This document shows, one piece after another, positions 24,539-35,131 of a stretch of DNA of 64,000 nucleotides (position 1 is the stretch's first letter; each line of letters starts with the position of its first letter). The stretch covers positions 1,417,744 to 1,481,743 of the forward strand of contig NC_031469.1 of the NCBI RefSeq assembly GCF_000006565.2. The letters are read 5' to 3'. The notes beneath the pieces were generated by a model. It ran no database searches, had not been told where the DNA came from, and saw nothing but the letters and a program-made list of their open reading frames with translations. Made by a program: the position numbers and the translations under genes. The DNA is from Toxoplasma gondii ME49 (lineage: Eukaryota > Apicomplexa > Conoidasida > Eucoccidiorida > Sarcocystidae).

Positions 24539-25528
24539 ATGGAATTACCGGCTACACGGCGAAAGAATGCGGTATCATCAAATCGAGCCGTACCCCACAG
24601 GGTCGGAGTGTAGGTGTTCCTCGGGTGAACTAGGACAGGACTCGGAGGTCGAGTTTTGCGTCGCAAGGGGGGAAGCGGGTGTTCCGGCGTGATAATGTTT
24701 GTCGTATTGATACGTGGTGTTCCGCTTTTCTATTTCCACGGCAACTATCATCTTGGCTAGGCCCTCATAACACAACAAAACTTGGATTCGGTAAACAACG
24801 ACCTACAAGTAGACACAGCTCCGGTTGTGCGTTGTCGCCCCTTGAAACCCAGACTTCACTCGTATCCGCAGCAAATGAGGACTGTGGCATTGATGCAGCA
24901 AGATTTACTCGGTACTTTAGCGGATCGAAACCGTGGCGGGAAAGGTAATTAGAGCCTGAGAAGGGACGCCTCCTCTCACACTTGTCGCAAAGCCCCAACT
25001 GTTCACTCGCCACGCTTCGCTACGTTTTGTGTCTGCGTCAACGACTTGCTGCCTTACACTCACTGGTCTCTTTTTCGAGCGAATGCCCCCCTTCGCTAAA
25101 CAGTGTGTGTTTCTTCTGTGCCTCTCTTGTTTTTCCTTCCGGCAGCGATAAATTCCACGGGGTGTTGGAGCAACTCAAATCTCAGTGATATATACGTATA
25201 TAGAGAGAGGAAGCTAGAGCCAAACATAAAGACAAAGATGTAGATGAGATAGAACTAGACGCATGTTGCTGTATATATCGAGTCGACTGTCGTTGTGCGT
25301 TTCAATTGGTGGATGAGCGAGCAGGTTACAGATTTCGGATTTTTCGTAGGTTGCTCGGTCCCTGATGAATCGAAGCCGCAGGCACACGTCTGCAGTCCCA
25401 CGTTGCTATCTGCACTGCAACACTTCTCTGCGCGCTACCGCTTTCGTCGAGCTTCGAGTTCTACCGGCCATGATGTTGTGTCACTGCTGCATTGCACCGC
25501 GAGATGGTGGCTTCTTTTGACCAGTTAA
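24539..25528 (+). CDS. Small unidentified protein, three exons (tentative)
   Basis: The ATG at 24539 sits in ttcaaaATGg, an exact fit to the Toxoplasma start context (NCAAAATGg). Predicted exons: 24539-24607, 24761-24944, 25350-25528, phase-consistent, 143 residues. Exon 2 is the most convincing part: good acceptor (atcttggctag), donor AG|GTAATT, and a protein-like peptide (ITQQNLDSVNNDLQVDTAP, then RLHSYPQQMRTVALMQQDLL). The first donor (GTGTAG) is weak. The last exon could instead be 25146-25188 in another phase (DKFHGVLEQLKSQ then stop). No family recognised. Exon 2 has a decayed copy at about 11.75 kb and a weaker match at 58.36 kb, so the gene may be part of a repeat-related family. Confidence 0.4.
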
Positions 25529-26095
25529 AAGTAGTCAAGTAATTGTATTTGAATACCGGTGGAACTTCGATTATCCGATTTGTAGTCCCGATAAACTACA
25601 CGACATTCAGAATCGAAACGATGGCATCACCCGTCTTGACAGCGAGAAAAAACGACTACGCGGGACGGAAGGAGACGGTCGGATACACGAAGGCACCGAA
25701 TACGTGTTTGTTATGGCAAACTGCGGGAATGCGTTCCTAGGCAACGCCTGGTGTGGCACCTGCCGAATGGCCACGGCCGTGTACATAAATTTAGTAATGC
25801 TTGTCAACGTTCTTGTTATCTATTTCGCCCATTGCGTTGTGTGAATGTGAGAAAAAACAAGAAAGTGGAGGTGCACGGTGAAACATCTCCCTGCTGTTCC
25901 ACGAGAGAGGATTGCTCCGGTCAGCAAAACAAGCGTTTCGTGGAGAATGACTTCTCCGACGGGACGGAGAGTGATCGTAGTTTCCATGACTAGGGTCCCT
26001 ACGTAGAGCCACCATGCGCGTCTAGGTTACTGTCCAGATTCTGCATCGTTGTTGGTGGCTGCTTGATGGTTGTTTTCTCACGGTTTTCCTCATAG

Positions 26096-26174
26096 GACAT
26101 TCACCGTGCTTACGCTCGTTCAGAAGATCTACACGTATCAAATTTCATCTACGCCAGGGTCCAGTGATACTCAG
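26096..26174 (+). CDS. Orphan internal exon
   Basis: Acceptor cggttttcctcatag and donor CAG|GTGAGC flank 79 bases on the + strand. In one frame the peptide is FTVLTLVQKIYTYQISSTP; in another it is DIHRAYARSEDLHVSNFIY followed by a stop just before the donor. Both look plausible and I cannot choose. It could be a downstream exon of the gene starting at 24539. Confidence 0.3.
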
Positions 26175-26659
26175 GTGAGCAACTCTATGACAGGCGCCAC
26201 ATCCCCGAATTCCCGTAGACGGCAACCTAGTCCTACAACACAACGGGTTGAAACAACGGTGAATAAGGGAAGCGAACGCTGGTCTTCAAAAATGAGTACC
26301 CCTGACTTCGACTCATGCGTTTGTGCGCACGGGAAGAGCGTAGACAAGTGAACTGTTGGTCCTAAGCAAATTCCGTGGCAATATCTCAGCAACTGCTCAG
26401 TAAAGTCGATAGCTTGGCTCTCTTGCAAGCACATTTCCCCTTCCTAGTACGCACGATGCTGCTGACCGCTCCTTCCCCAGTTCGAACTGCCAAGGGTCGA
26501 GGAAAACAGGTTGCTCAGGATCGGATCAGCACTACACAAACCGCGCTGTATACGCAGCCAACAACTGGCTTCTACTTTGGTCCACTGATTCCCTTCATGT
26601 GCCCACACAGATATGCGGGTCTCTCTCTGCCCCACCATACCATATAGACGCACATGCAG

Positions 26660-26663
<4 letters not shown>

Positions 26664-26691
<28 letters not shown>
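26664..26691. repeat. (TA)n microsatellite
   Basis: Uninterrupted TA tract 200 bases beyond the 3' end of the 2PGK-like gene. Confidence 0.95.
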
Positions 26692-26694
<3 letters not shown>

Positions 26695-26885
26695 TATATG
26701 TATACACATCTGCGCATACATGCACACGTTCATGTGTATTTCGTCTCTATGCACGCGTATGTGTATATCTATATATCTCTATATATATACGCATCCTACA
26801 CGATGTCGCTTGCAAAAAGGGGGCCTGTATCTAAGCCTTCGACATCGTGTCAGAGGTGTCTGTCAGGCCGCATGCAATGCAGTCA

Positions 26886-29150
26886 TTAGACGCGAATGCC
26901 GAGAGATACGAAGGCACTGCGCATGAACTCGAGACTCCCGTAGAGGTCCCTATTGAGGACAATGTAGGTGCCTCCTTGGCCCGAACTTCCAGGCCGGGCT
27001 AAATCAACGAAATCGTCACTCTCTTCAGCAGCTCCTGTGTGTCCTGTGTCCAGACTTCCCACGTCGTCTGCTTCCGAAGCGAAGCGCTTACAAACGGCTT
27101 CAATCGCCTTTTGTTTGCATGCCTCTGGAGGGGCTCCAGCTGCTGCACTGTGTGCTGCGAGACACAGGTAGATCTGCAGGCACCGAATGTTGCACAGATT
27201 CCTAACGTATTTGTTTTCTTTCTCAGCTGAACCTTCCCCCGAATCAGCAGAACCGTCTCCGTGAAAACCCGGGGCGACTATATGCTGTCTCATCTCCACC
27301 ATGCGATCCGTTTTCCCTTCCTCGCTACAGTCGGAGGACCGTGCCTCTGCTTTCTCTGGATTTGCTTGTCCGAGTTCTTTTCCGACGGGTAAACGGTTTC
27401 CTCGTTTTGTCTCCGCGACCACGTCGCCAGAGGCCCGGGAGTCCTCGCGAGAAAAGACCTGCGAAGTTGGCGTGAGATTCAACATTTCGTTGCCCATCAT
27501 ACGACCAAGTGGCTGATGCGAATCGTCTCTTCTGTGCTGCAGGCGAGCCGAATGCTCATCCTTCGAGTGTACGTACATCGAAAATGAGAGGCACTGTCTC
27601 CCGTACCGGTTTTGCAGACTCCTCACGAACCCTGGAGTCAGGTGGACGCCCTCAACAACGATGAGTTTCAGTGGAGAAGCGCACGCGTCAGCATTTGTTC
27701 CTGAATCGTCCCCTCCGTGTTTGCTGCGGTTTCCTTCGTCGATGGACGCAGACCCCTCGCGCCCTTCCGTCCTCTCACCCATGAGTCCGTGTATGGTGGG
27801 GCCGAGGACTTGATGTTGCAGAAGTATAGACTGCTGGAGCAGCCCCAGAACTGCAGAGCAGGGATACGACTCTTGACACGACGGACATTTTTCTGGAAAC
27901 CAAGCAGAAAACGGCTGTAGATTCTCCTCGATCTCTCTCCGCGTCTTCTCGACCTTCCCGGCTCTGTCCTCCGGATCTTCGTTCCACTTTCCCGCTGTGT
28001 CTGGACAGTCCGCGGTCTCCGGCTCCGTCTCACAGTCGTCCAAACGTTGTGCAGCGCCCCGTCTGCCGCCTCCTTCCCTCGCACACTTCGACCTTCCCTT
28101 CAGACTCTCCAGTTGCTCCTGGACCACGGATTGCAGCTCGAAGGTGCTGTGGAACAAAAGCGGGTTCCGCGACTGGCTGAGCACTCGAGCAACCTTCCTC
28201 GTGTGGTCAGAAGACACGACCACACAGCCGTCCTCCAAACCGACGTCGTTCGAGGGACACTGTTCACTACACCGCTCTTCACTCAAAAGGCTAGCGTTCC
28301 GCGACCGAACGTTCTCCATCAAAAGACGAGTCACAAGTGGCGCGAGCGTGCTCTTTCCGGTTCCTGACGGTCCTCCCAGAAGAAGCAGGACGGGTTTGTG
28401 TGGCGACTCATCACCGCCAAGTCCAGACGTGCAGCGACTCCTCGAAGCCTCCCCCGTATCGCCCTTGCCGCTATGTGCACAGGTCTCCTTAGCGCGGCGA
28501 TTGGCTTTCTGATTCACCAACGTAGCAGAGAAGTCTTCGACCCCCTTCATCTCCCTGCCAGACACAGCAGTTCCATGTTCTGCAGCGCGAGGATCTTCGC
28601 TTCCATCTGCCCTTCCACTTTGCTTCCCATTCTCTCCTCCGTCTTCTCCTCCATCTTTTATTTCACGTGATCTCATTGGCCGAGGACTGTACCGCAGGCG
28701 AGTTGCATGCACCCTGGCGGTTGCCTCCACGATCGCCTCGCCGAGAAGCTTTGCAACCCCTCGAGGCAAACAGTCTTTCTCCGATCGTGCCTCCGAGCAC
28801 TGGTTTTCCGGCAGAGCAGCCTCTTTGCTTAAGGGAGAAATTCCCGACGTCCTGCGGTCGCGCGTCACTCGCGTTGAACGAGAACTTTCGGGCCTTCTCT
28901 GTTCCGCATACGTTTCGAGTTCGTGGGCTTCTGTCGAAAAACACCACGGATGGAACGGACGCAGGGTAGGGTAGACAAGAGCAGATGTGACTATCTCATC
29001 TTGACGACGGACAGAGATTTCGGGGATCCGCGCTCGACAGAAGCGCACTTGGTCGATTTTGTTTCGAATAGCGGCAACTGGTGTGAAGCCGCGTGGACTT
29101 CGTTCTCCTGGCGTCCCCGCTGAAATATTATGTCTCACAAACTCTGTCAT
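26886..29150 (-). CDS. 2-phosphoglycerate-kinase-like P-loop protein
   Basis: A single continuous frame of 754 residues from ATG 29150. A conserved N-terminal block (FTPVAAIRNKIDQVRFCRAR) precedes a disordered linker. The kinase core has a Walker A motif GGPSGTGKST at about 259-268, a following VVVSSDHTRKVARVLSQ segment where 2PGK-type kinases carry a (S/T)D..R..(M/V) motif, and the diagnostic IVVEGVHLTPGF at about 497-508 (family: EGVHLVPG). A CPSC...C cluster near 422 is an addition. The core is split by a charged insertion of about 70 residues, and an acidic Gly/Ser insertion separates the core from the C-terminal helix-rich end. Archaeal members phosphorylate 2-phosphoglycerate; plant members (LPA1 type) affect phytate levels. 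The substrate here is unknown. No intron evident and no targeting signal seen. Confidence 0.8.
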   Translation of the reverse strand: MTEFVRHNISAGTPGERSPRGFTPVAAIRNKIDQVRFCRARIPEISVRRQDEIVTSALVYPTLRPFHPWCFSTEAHELETYAEQRRPESSRSTRVTRDRRTSGISPLSKEAALPENQCSEARSEKDCLPRGVAKLLGEAIVEATARVHATRLRYSPRPMRSREIKDGGEDGGENGKQSGRADGSEDPRAAEHGTAVSGREMKGVEDFSATLVNQKANRRAKETCAHSGKGDTGEASRSRCTSGLGGDESPHKPVLLLLGGPSGTGKSTLAPLVTRLLMENVRSRNASLLSEERCSEQCPSNDVGLEDGCVVVSSDHTRKVARVLSQSRNPLLFHSTFELQSVVQEQLESLKGRSKCAREGGGRRGAAQRLDDCETEPETADCPDTAGKWNEDPEDRAGKVEKTRREIEENLQPFSAWFPEKCPSCQESYPCSAVLGLLQQSILLQHQVLGPTIHGLMGERTEGREGSASIDEGNRSKHGGDDSGTNADACASPLKLIVVEGVHLTPGFVRSLQNRYGRQCLSFSMYVHSKDEHSARLQHRRDDSHQPLGRMMGNEMLNLTPTSQVFSREDSRASGDVVAETKRGNRLPVGKELGQANPEKAEARSSDCSEEGKTDRMVEMRQHIVAPGFHGDGSADSGEGSAEKENKYVRNLCNIRCLQIYLCLAAHSAAAGAPPEACKQKAIEAVCKRFASEADDVGSLDTGHTGAAEESDDFVDLARPGSSGQGGTYIVLNRDLYGSLEFMRSAFVSLGIRV

Positions 29151-30331
29151 GGTTCCTGCTCGCGACGGAATGCGGTTCGTAGTCTTCGTTAAGACACAAT
29201 CAATCGAAGCTTCACCTGTGTCTCATAACAGACGCAGGTTTAAGGCAGAGTGTGCAGCGGACCACACGCTCTCTTGAAGAAAGCGTTCTAAGCTTGGAGA
29301 GAGTGGAAACTCGCGTAGACTTCGAAAGCGCCAACTTGAAAACAAAGGAAGAGGCACGTGTTGTTTTGAGTACGAGACATATGTAGGTGTGCGAGGCAGC
29401 GAAGGGGCGCGGCAGAAGGCATGTAGTGCCAGTTGGGTCATGTCGAATCAAGTGGGAGGACACAAAGAGGCACATATGGCCTTTGTGAGCGTCGCGGCTA
29501 CTTCTACCGAATTTGACAAACAAGCCGATGAGGCGTCCGTTTCCCTCTGCTTTCCCCGACGGCGCGCTGGTCACGTCTGGCACACAATTCCATCAATAAA
29601 AAAGTGCAAAGTAAAACGGCGCGGGAAAAAGCGATTTCACAACAATTCCAGTTTCAGATCTCCACAGGTCACATCAACGTAGACTTGGAATTATCTTTAA
29701 AGCGGCAGTCGTGTCACTTGGTCTATTCGCCATTTGCGCCAGAACGACGCCTACAATTACAGGCTAGTACCGCACTGCTGCCAACCTCGATGCACAGAAG
29801 AATCTTCGAGAACACGAAAACTACAATGTGCCAACAGTTCGTATCGAGAGACTGTGAGCGAAATCCATTACCGAAGACACGTATACTAGGAACGAGCTAG
29901 CAGAGAAAAAAGGCTCGTTTCATGCACAAAGGCGAACGCGTGGAACGTGGTTTCTCTGTGCTAAGTCGAAGTTTCGACAGAATGACACTTAATAAGGAAA
30001 GCAGGAATTTGCCAACTCAGCGCGTGAATGAACCAGTTTTAACGTGCTTCGCAAAAATCAAAAGAATGACTTGCCGATGGAAGCCTAGCATTAAAGGTGT
30101 GTCGCAGTTTCCTTGTTCTGAATCGTCGTCCACTGGCGTGAGCACGAGAAAAGCAACTGTCTTCGCAAAGACGCTGCTTGGAGACTCCTTGCGCATGCAA
30201 CGGAAAAAGTCGCGAAGTTCAGTGGAACGAACCCAGTCACATGCACAGAAAGGCACACCTTTATACGTTTCGAAAACTAAGCACACCAATACGAGGTAAC
30301 AGAACAAATCTTTTGTCAAAGTGTACTGCAG

Positions 30332-30430
30332 GAAGTTTACGGTGACGCGGCAGCCAAAAGTCTAGAAACAGCCAGTGACCCGGTGGAACAGAAATTCCAC
30401 GCTGCATACGCGAAGAGCCTCTTTGTTTGA
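30332..30430 (+). CDS. Orphan terminal exon
   Basis: After an acceptor (gtgtactgcag) an open stretch encodes EVYGDAAAKSLETASD, then PVEQKFHAAYAKSLFV and TGA. The composition is strongly protein-like and unlike the surrounding DNA. I could not find the upstream exons, so neither the gene nor its product can be named. Confidence 0.3.
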   Translation, partial: EVYGDAAAKSLETASDPVEQKFHAAYAKSLFV

Positions 30431-30761
30431 CTTGTGACAAAAGTATATAGAAGACGTTTTTTCAAGCATATGTACTACACCGGTATGATGGATGCACATG
30501 TAGGGCGTCCGCTGTGTTCAGCGAGGCGCAAGTGTGCAGACTGGTACTTCTTTCCCTAATCGTGGCAGAGGTGTCTGGAAGCAGCCGGGCTCCGGAGCCA
30601 CGAGTTCCCACCTGAGTACTTTTTCTGAGTGACATAATAGGGATTAATGTGTACAGATCCATTGTCCAACAATTTACTATCTAATTCAGTAAGTATTAGG
30701 TCTGATGTTCTGTATCAGCTGATCTAAGATCGTGCTGCTTAACATACAAATTCTCCTTCAG

Positions 30762-30821
30762 CCAATCGTTGACTGGGAGGGTGAAAGTGTATATCCCGAC
30801 TGCGAGCGCTTCATTCACTGA
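30762..30821 (+). CDS. Orphan terminal exon
   Basis: Acceptor ttctccttcag is followed by 19 codons (PIVDWEGESVYPDCERFIH) and TGA. It could be an alternative or later last exon of the gene that owns 30332-30430. Too short for more. Confidence 0.22.
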   Translation, partial: PIVDWEGESVYPDCERFIH

Positions 30822-32046
30822 GATGTCTCTGTCCTAGCAGTGATCTACACCTCTCACCATTTAGTTTGACACACAGAAGTCGCGTAATTGCCGGACTCCC
30901 TCACCTTCTTTGCCCCTTCTACACAGCACAGTGCATCTCACCTCGGCACCGAATGAAAGTGCCTTTAAAGTAAGAAAGGAACTTGATGGAGCAGTCGTGA
31001 CATATAGCTGTCTATCTCAGCGGAACTGCCTCTCGAACTCTTAGTGATGACACTGGGGTAGCACCTGCATAACTGAAACTATAGTTGGCTGAGAGCATAT
31101 CTCATCCCCACCATCCGAAAGGGGTTTTCCTCGCGTCGATGTAGGGTAAAAGTACTAGTTTCTTCTTTTTGCATTCGCTTATAAAACGGGTATAAATTTA
31201 CCAGCAGACCTAAGACTCTTGAGAGAGTGTGTCTCATTCAGCTTAACGCGGCAAATCGGCCCTTTCTCCACCCTCCCCTCTACCTTGCACAGAAAGCCAT
31301 CATTCCAGTGTAACGTACTAGTTTTTTCTTGGGAGAAAAATGGGCAGATAGTGGCTCGGTCCCAGTTTTCCCCGTGGAACAGCTTTACCGTATATCGCGG
31401 ATTGCATGATCTGCTGTCGCGCGGTTTCCCCCCATTCCTCTCTAGGTCACTGCTCCGCTCCCGTTCAATGACAGACCACTGGCAAGACGCACAGATGGTC
31501 TGTGACTTCTGCTCCCCAATACGCGTGAAGAGTCACAAATGCGCATTCAAAAAAACACACCTACCACGTCTGTGCCTATGTGGTCTCACGTAAAAATATA
31601 TGCATGCGCAAGCTATCCACGATGTAACGAAGACTATGAACATATTTAGAAGGGTACTTTCACCCTCTACCCCGACTTTTTGCACGATCTTCTTCCCTCC
31701 CAACACTTTGTTTCATGTCGCATCAGCCCAAGAAGAAATTATTTGACCTGCACGATACACCAGCCCCCTTTCATCAGCCAATTGGATTCACAATCCCGTT
31801 GTTTCCGCACGCACCCGAATAAACCGTTTCGCTTTTCGAATGGACTTGTCACGCGCTCCCACTCAAAGGCACTAGACTGAAGACCGCAAAAGCATCAAAA
31901 ATCGAAGTCGGGATAAAACCCTGCAAGCACCGGCGCACACGGGCGTGTCGTAGAACTATTTTTTCACAGGTCAACGAAAAAAAAGTACGTGTGTCTGTGC
32001 GTACATTTGTGTGCATGTGCAATACCAACAAAAACGCGGAAGACTA

Positions 32047-34972
32047 TCAAGCTTTGTCAGGGAAGTTGCACCCAGCTTTCTCCAGCATATCAGAAATTTC
32101 GTCCAGCAGGGGCCTGGAATTTCAGCGCAAAAACACAAGCACAGCAACTCAACAAATCAGCTTGTGCCCATCTCTTCACTGAAGAAGGATGGTCCCTAGT
32201 TCCATCGAAAAATGGAATTCGTGAATTTGATGCTATGCAGACCCTCCGCACCTTAGCAATATTTGGTGATGCAGTAGGGACTCCAAGTCTAGAAATAGCT
32301 TTCAGCTTTCTCCCTGAAACTTGGAGTTTCCTCTTTACACGGTAAGTTCGCCACAGTTGAAACTCCTCACCTGCAGACCTTCGACAGCGCTCTCACACGA
32401 GTCTCGATCATGGCATCGTTTTCGAAATCGAGCTTTCTGTAGAGGAAGGAAAAAGAAAAAGCCGAATGGAGTGATGGGACGTTGTCCGGATCCCACAAGT
32501 TCCGACGTTTCGCGTTCTCCAGTGAGAACTCTAGACAGCGTAAACTACGTTTTATTCAAGCTTCCTGGTTTACCAGTATAGAGTCGCCAGAGTCCGAACT
32601 GGTCTTCAAACGAGGCTCTTTCCGTCAACAACCTTACGCATGCATGACTGTGTGTATGTTACGAGCAGTTATCGATGCGTGTCTGGCTAGATGTACAGAC
32701 ACTCCTGTAGTGCACGCATACGCATGCAGATGGACACCATTAAGACCACATATCTGCCGACACGGAAGAAACGTTTTACAACTCACTTGCATAGATCTTC
32801 CCGACTAGGGCAAAGATTGAACGCCAAGGAGACGATGTGGGAGACCATGAAGCCTGATAAACAGAGACAATTTCACACATCTCAGGGGAGAAACGATAAC
32901 CCATGGGAGAAAAGCACTGGAAATACATGAAATTTCTGCAGTATGTCTAACGGAAAGGATCTGAAAGTCGTTGACTCTCATATATAGTCTTGCTTCCTCG
33001 GTGCAGGCGCACTTTATTGTACAGCTGCAGCAATGTGGAAGGCAGAAAAGCAATGAAAATAAACACGAGAACAGTTAACTGGCTGCGCATCACGTGAAGC
33101 GAATACGTTTCGGTCCAAGGACGTGTTGCTTGTCGGAAGAAAAGATCATACTTCACAACAGATGTGGCGCATACCGTGGTAGGGCTTGAGGACGCATTGA
33201 TAGACCTCAGTGGCACACTCCTTTGCTGTTTTGTCTTTCATTTTGAAAGTGGCGTTCTCGAGAAAACCGACAATGAAGTCCAGGGCCCGCTTCATCCATA
33301 GCAGATTCTTAACGCCGTTGTTTGCATCTTTCCGGAGGTACGCAACTCCGTCCTTCTTTATCTCGTAAGAAATCAACATGTCGACCGTCACAGGCCCGGC
33401 GTTAGGTTCCGCAGCCAACTCCCTCTGGGCTGCTTCCTTCAACTTCGAACTCGAATTCTTGAGGTCCTTCTAGAGAACAAAGTTGCAACAACGGCTAGCA
33501 GGCTTACAAGCGAAGAATGTGCACCGTGACTCGCAGAGCACACGTCTCTCGTTATACATTCGCTTTCTTTACTTCCACCAGTCTATCGCGTCTGCCAGTA
33601 TATTCCGCCGTTCCATACTTCGCAGACAAGAGTTCGTACACAGGGAACCACGAGTAAATGCACGTAGGCATCCGCGTCGTCAGATACGTGCAAGCAGCGA
33701 CGCATGCAAAACTGCACAAAACGGTTAGTGACCAATCGGGAGTGTGTGTTAAACTGACACGGAAGTGAAAAAGCAGACGCCCCAAAAGTTTCCAGCGCCT
33801 CATCGTAGGAAACGTCGAACGTGTTCTGTCCAGAATTGAGAAGCCACTTTTCTTGACCATTCGAGTTTAGGTTGCATCATCGGACAAATAAAATAGATAG
33901 TTTTGCTTCACTATTTTCTGGGCACCACCATGGGCATCTCTTCAACTGGTATGTATCGACAAGAAGCGACAGCGAGAGCTCACCTGCCAGAGATTGTATG
34001 CATCTAAAATCGAAGGCACACACAAGTTTGAGTTTGTACGTATGTGTGTATACATACATGTATGTGCGTATGTATGTATATTTATATGCATATACGTCGA
34101 ATGCATATGCGTATGTATGAATGCGTATATATAGCAGTGCAACTCGCAACAAAATTAAGTCCGCATAGAATTGTTTATTCGCTGTCCAGAGTTGTTTATT
34201 GGGCACGGTTAACGCCGTTTTTACCGTTGCGATTACCTTAAGAACATTCGCCACCATCCCAGCACCGAAGAGAGTGTCATACACGGGAATTATCGTCTGC
34301 GCAACGTCCGCCAAGGGCTCTGCAAGAAGTGCAAGTACAAGAAAGTTGTCTCCAGAAAGTACAAGTTCAAAAGCAGTGTCTCGTTCGGTGTCATGGTTAC
34401 CTCAGGGAAAGGCGGCATCCGCCTCTGTCAGAACCATCCGAGAGCCACACGCAGCTTCTCGTTGAACATTCAAAGCGGTCGGGCCATAAAATGTAGAGCA
34501 ACTGCATATATGTCCATGTATGCATGTGCATCTGCAAGGATAAAAGTAGATGGATGAGAGGTACATTTGTACATATATATATATATACATTCATTTAAAT
34601 ATTATGTTCGCGTATGAACAGAAAGCTGTTTAACACGTAAACATATATATATATATAAATATATATATATATAAACCATATATATAAATATATATATATA
34701 TAGGCAATCAAGTTCTGAGCAGTCAAGTTGTGGCAAGTCTGTCAAATCTGGAGGGTCGGCATACAGGATGCAGGTCTGGACAGTCCAGGGAACTGTCGAA
34801 GCATGAACACCCAGTGAGAAACTTCAGTAATTGACACAGCTTTTGCGTTTGCCGCCCCAGCTCACTGATTCAACAAAACGTGTTGTTCGCGTCCGTCTAC
34901 AGCCGCGAGGAAAGACGGGTTACCCTTGGCCTTCACCCGCAGCAGGCATTTGAGGCGATTTGTACGGTCCAT
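32047..34972 (-). CDS. Glycolipid transfer protein (GLTP domain), six exons
   Basis: Predicted exons (- strand order): 34972-34924, 34400-34237, 33469-33175, 32853-32787, 32436-32371, 32113-32047. Every junction has GT/AG and keeps phase, giving 235 residues (animal GLTP about 209). The fold is clear in order: LLAEPLADVAQTIIPVYDTL, then KKDLKNSSSKLK, LLWMKRALDFIVGFL, VYQCVLKPYHGFMVSHIVSL, and a C-terminal helix pair. Family key residues seen: Asp73 and Lys80 (GLTP Asp48, Lys55), Trp129 (Trp96) and His169 (His140). The Asn expected four residues after the Asp is Ser, with Asn one place earlier. GLTP moves glycosphingolipids between membranes; no signal peptide, so cytosolic. ATG 34972 follows AGGAG and is the likely start. 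A 47-codon frame from ATG 35131 might be an extra 5' exon. Introns 1 and 2 carry TA-rich repeats. Confidence 0.85.
34642..34703. repeat. Interrupted (TA)n tract
   Basis: TA units broken by AAA/ACC steps, giving a nearly palindromic block. It lies in the first intron of the GLTP gene. Confidence 0.9.
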
Positions 34973-35131
34973 CTCCTAGAAATCGAACTATTTCTCCCTA
35001 ATTAAATACCGCGTACCACAGAGAATCCGTCCATCGGGAGACCGAGCCTTTGAAAATCCTGAGGTGAGAGTAACGAAGAGACCCTCTCCCTTGGTGGGAT
35101 CGAGGTCACTCTCGGTTGCAGCTGTGCTCAT

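Larger units (their letters stand above)
25529..26885. other. Gap with only one candidate exon
   Basis: Apart from the orphan exon at 26096 and a TA microsatellite, nothing here is supported. The right end is the 3' flank of the - strand 2PGK-like gene. Confidence 0.4.
29151..32046. other. Long region between 2PGK-like and GLTP genes
   Basis: About 2.9 kb. Only two orphan terminal-exon candidates (30332-30430, 30762-30821) stand out. The left part should hold the promoter of the - strand 2PGK-like gene and the right part the 3' flank of GLTP. Confidence 0.4.

Noticed and set aside
24520..24580. Similarity of a WNYRLHG reading to WEYRLHG of the gene at 37436
   Set aside because: The match is confined to about 20 bases, is in a different frame from the likely gene at 24539, and does not extend on either side.
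26599..26889. Frames with Tyr-Ile repeats
   Set aside because: They are translations of a (TA)n microsatellite.
32949..33157. Alternative GLTP ending (donor GTATGA at 33151, acceptor at 33025)
   Set aside because: It keeps phase but yields a truncated fold, whereas the donor at 33174 leads to exons that encode the complete C-terminal half of GLTP.
33552..33860. - strand frame between two GLTP exons
   Set aside because: The flanking exons join in phase and give the expected GLTP spacing without it.
34988..35131. 47-codon - strand frame starting MSTAATESDLDPTKGEG
   Set aside because: It could be a 5' exon of GLTP, but the only in-phase donor is weak (GTTACT) and ATG 34972 already gives a complete protein; noted as an alternative only.
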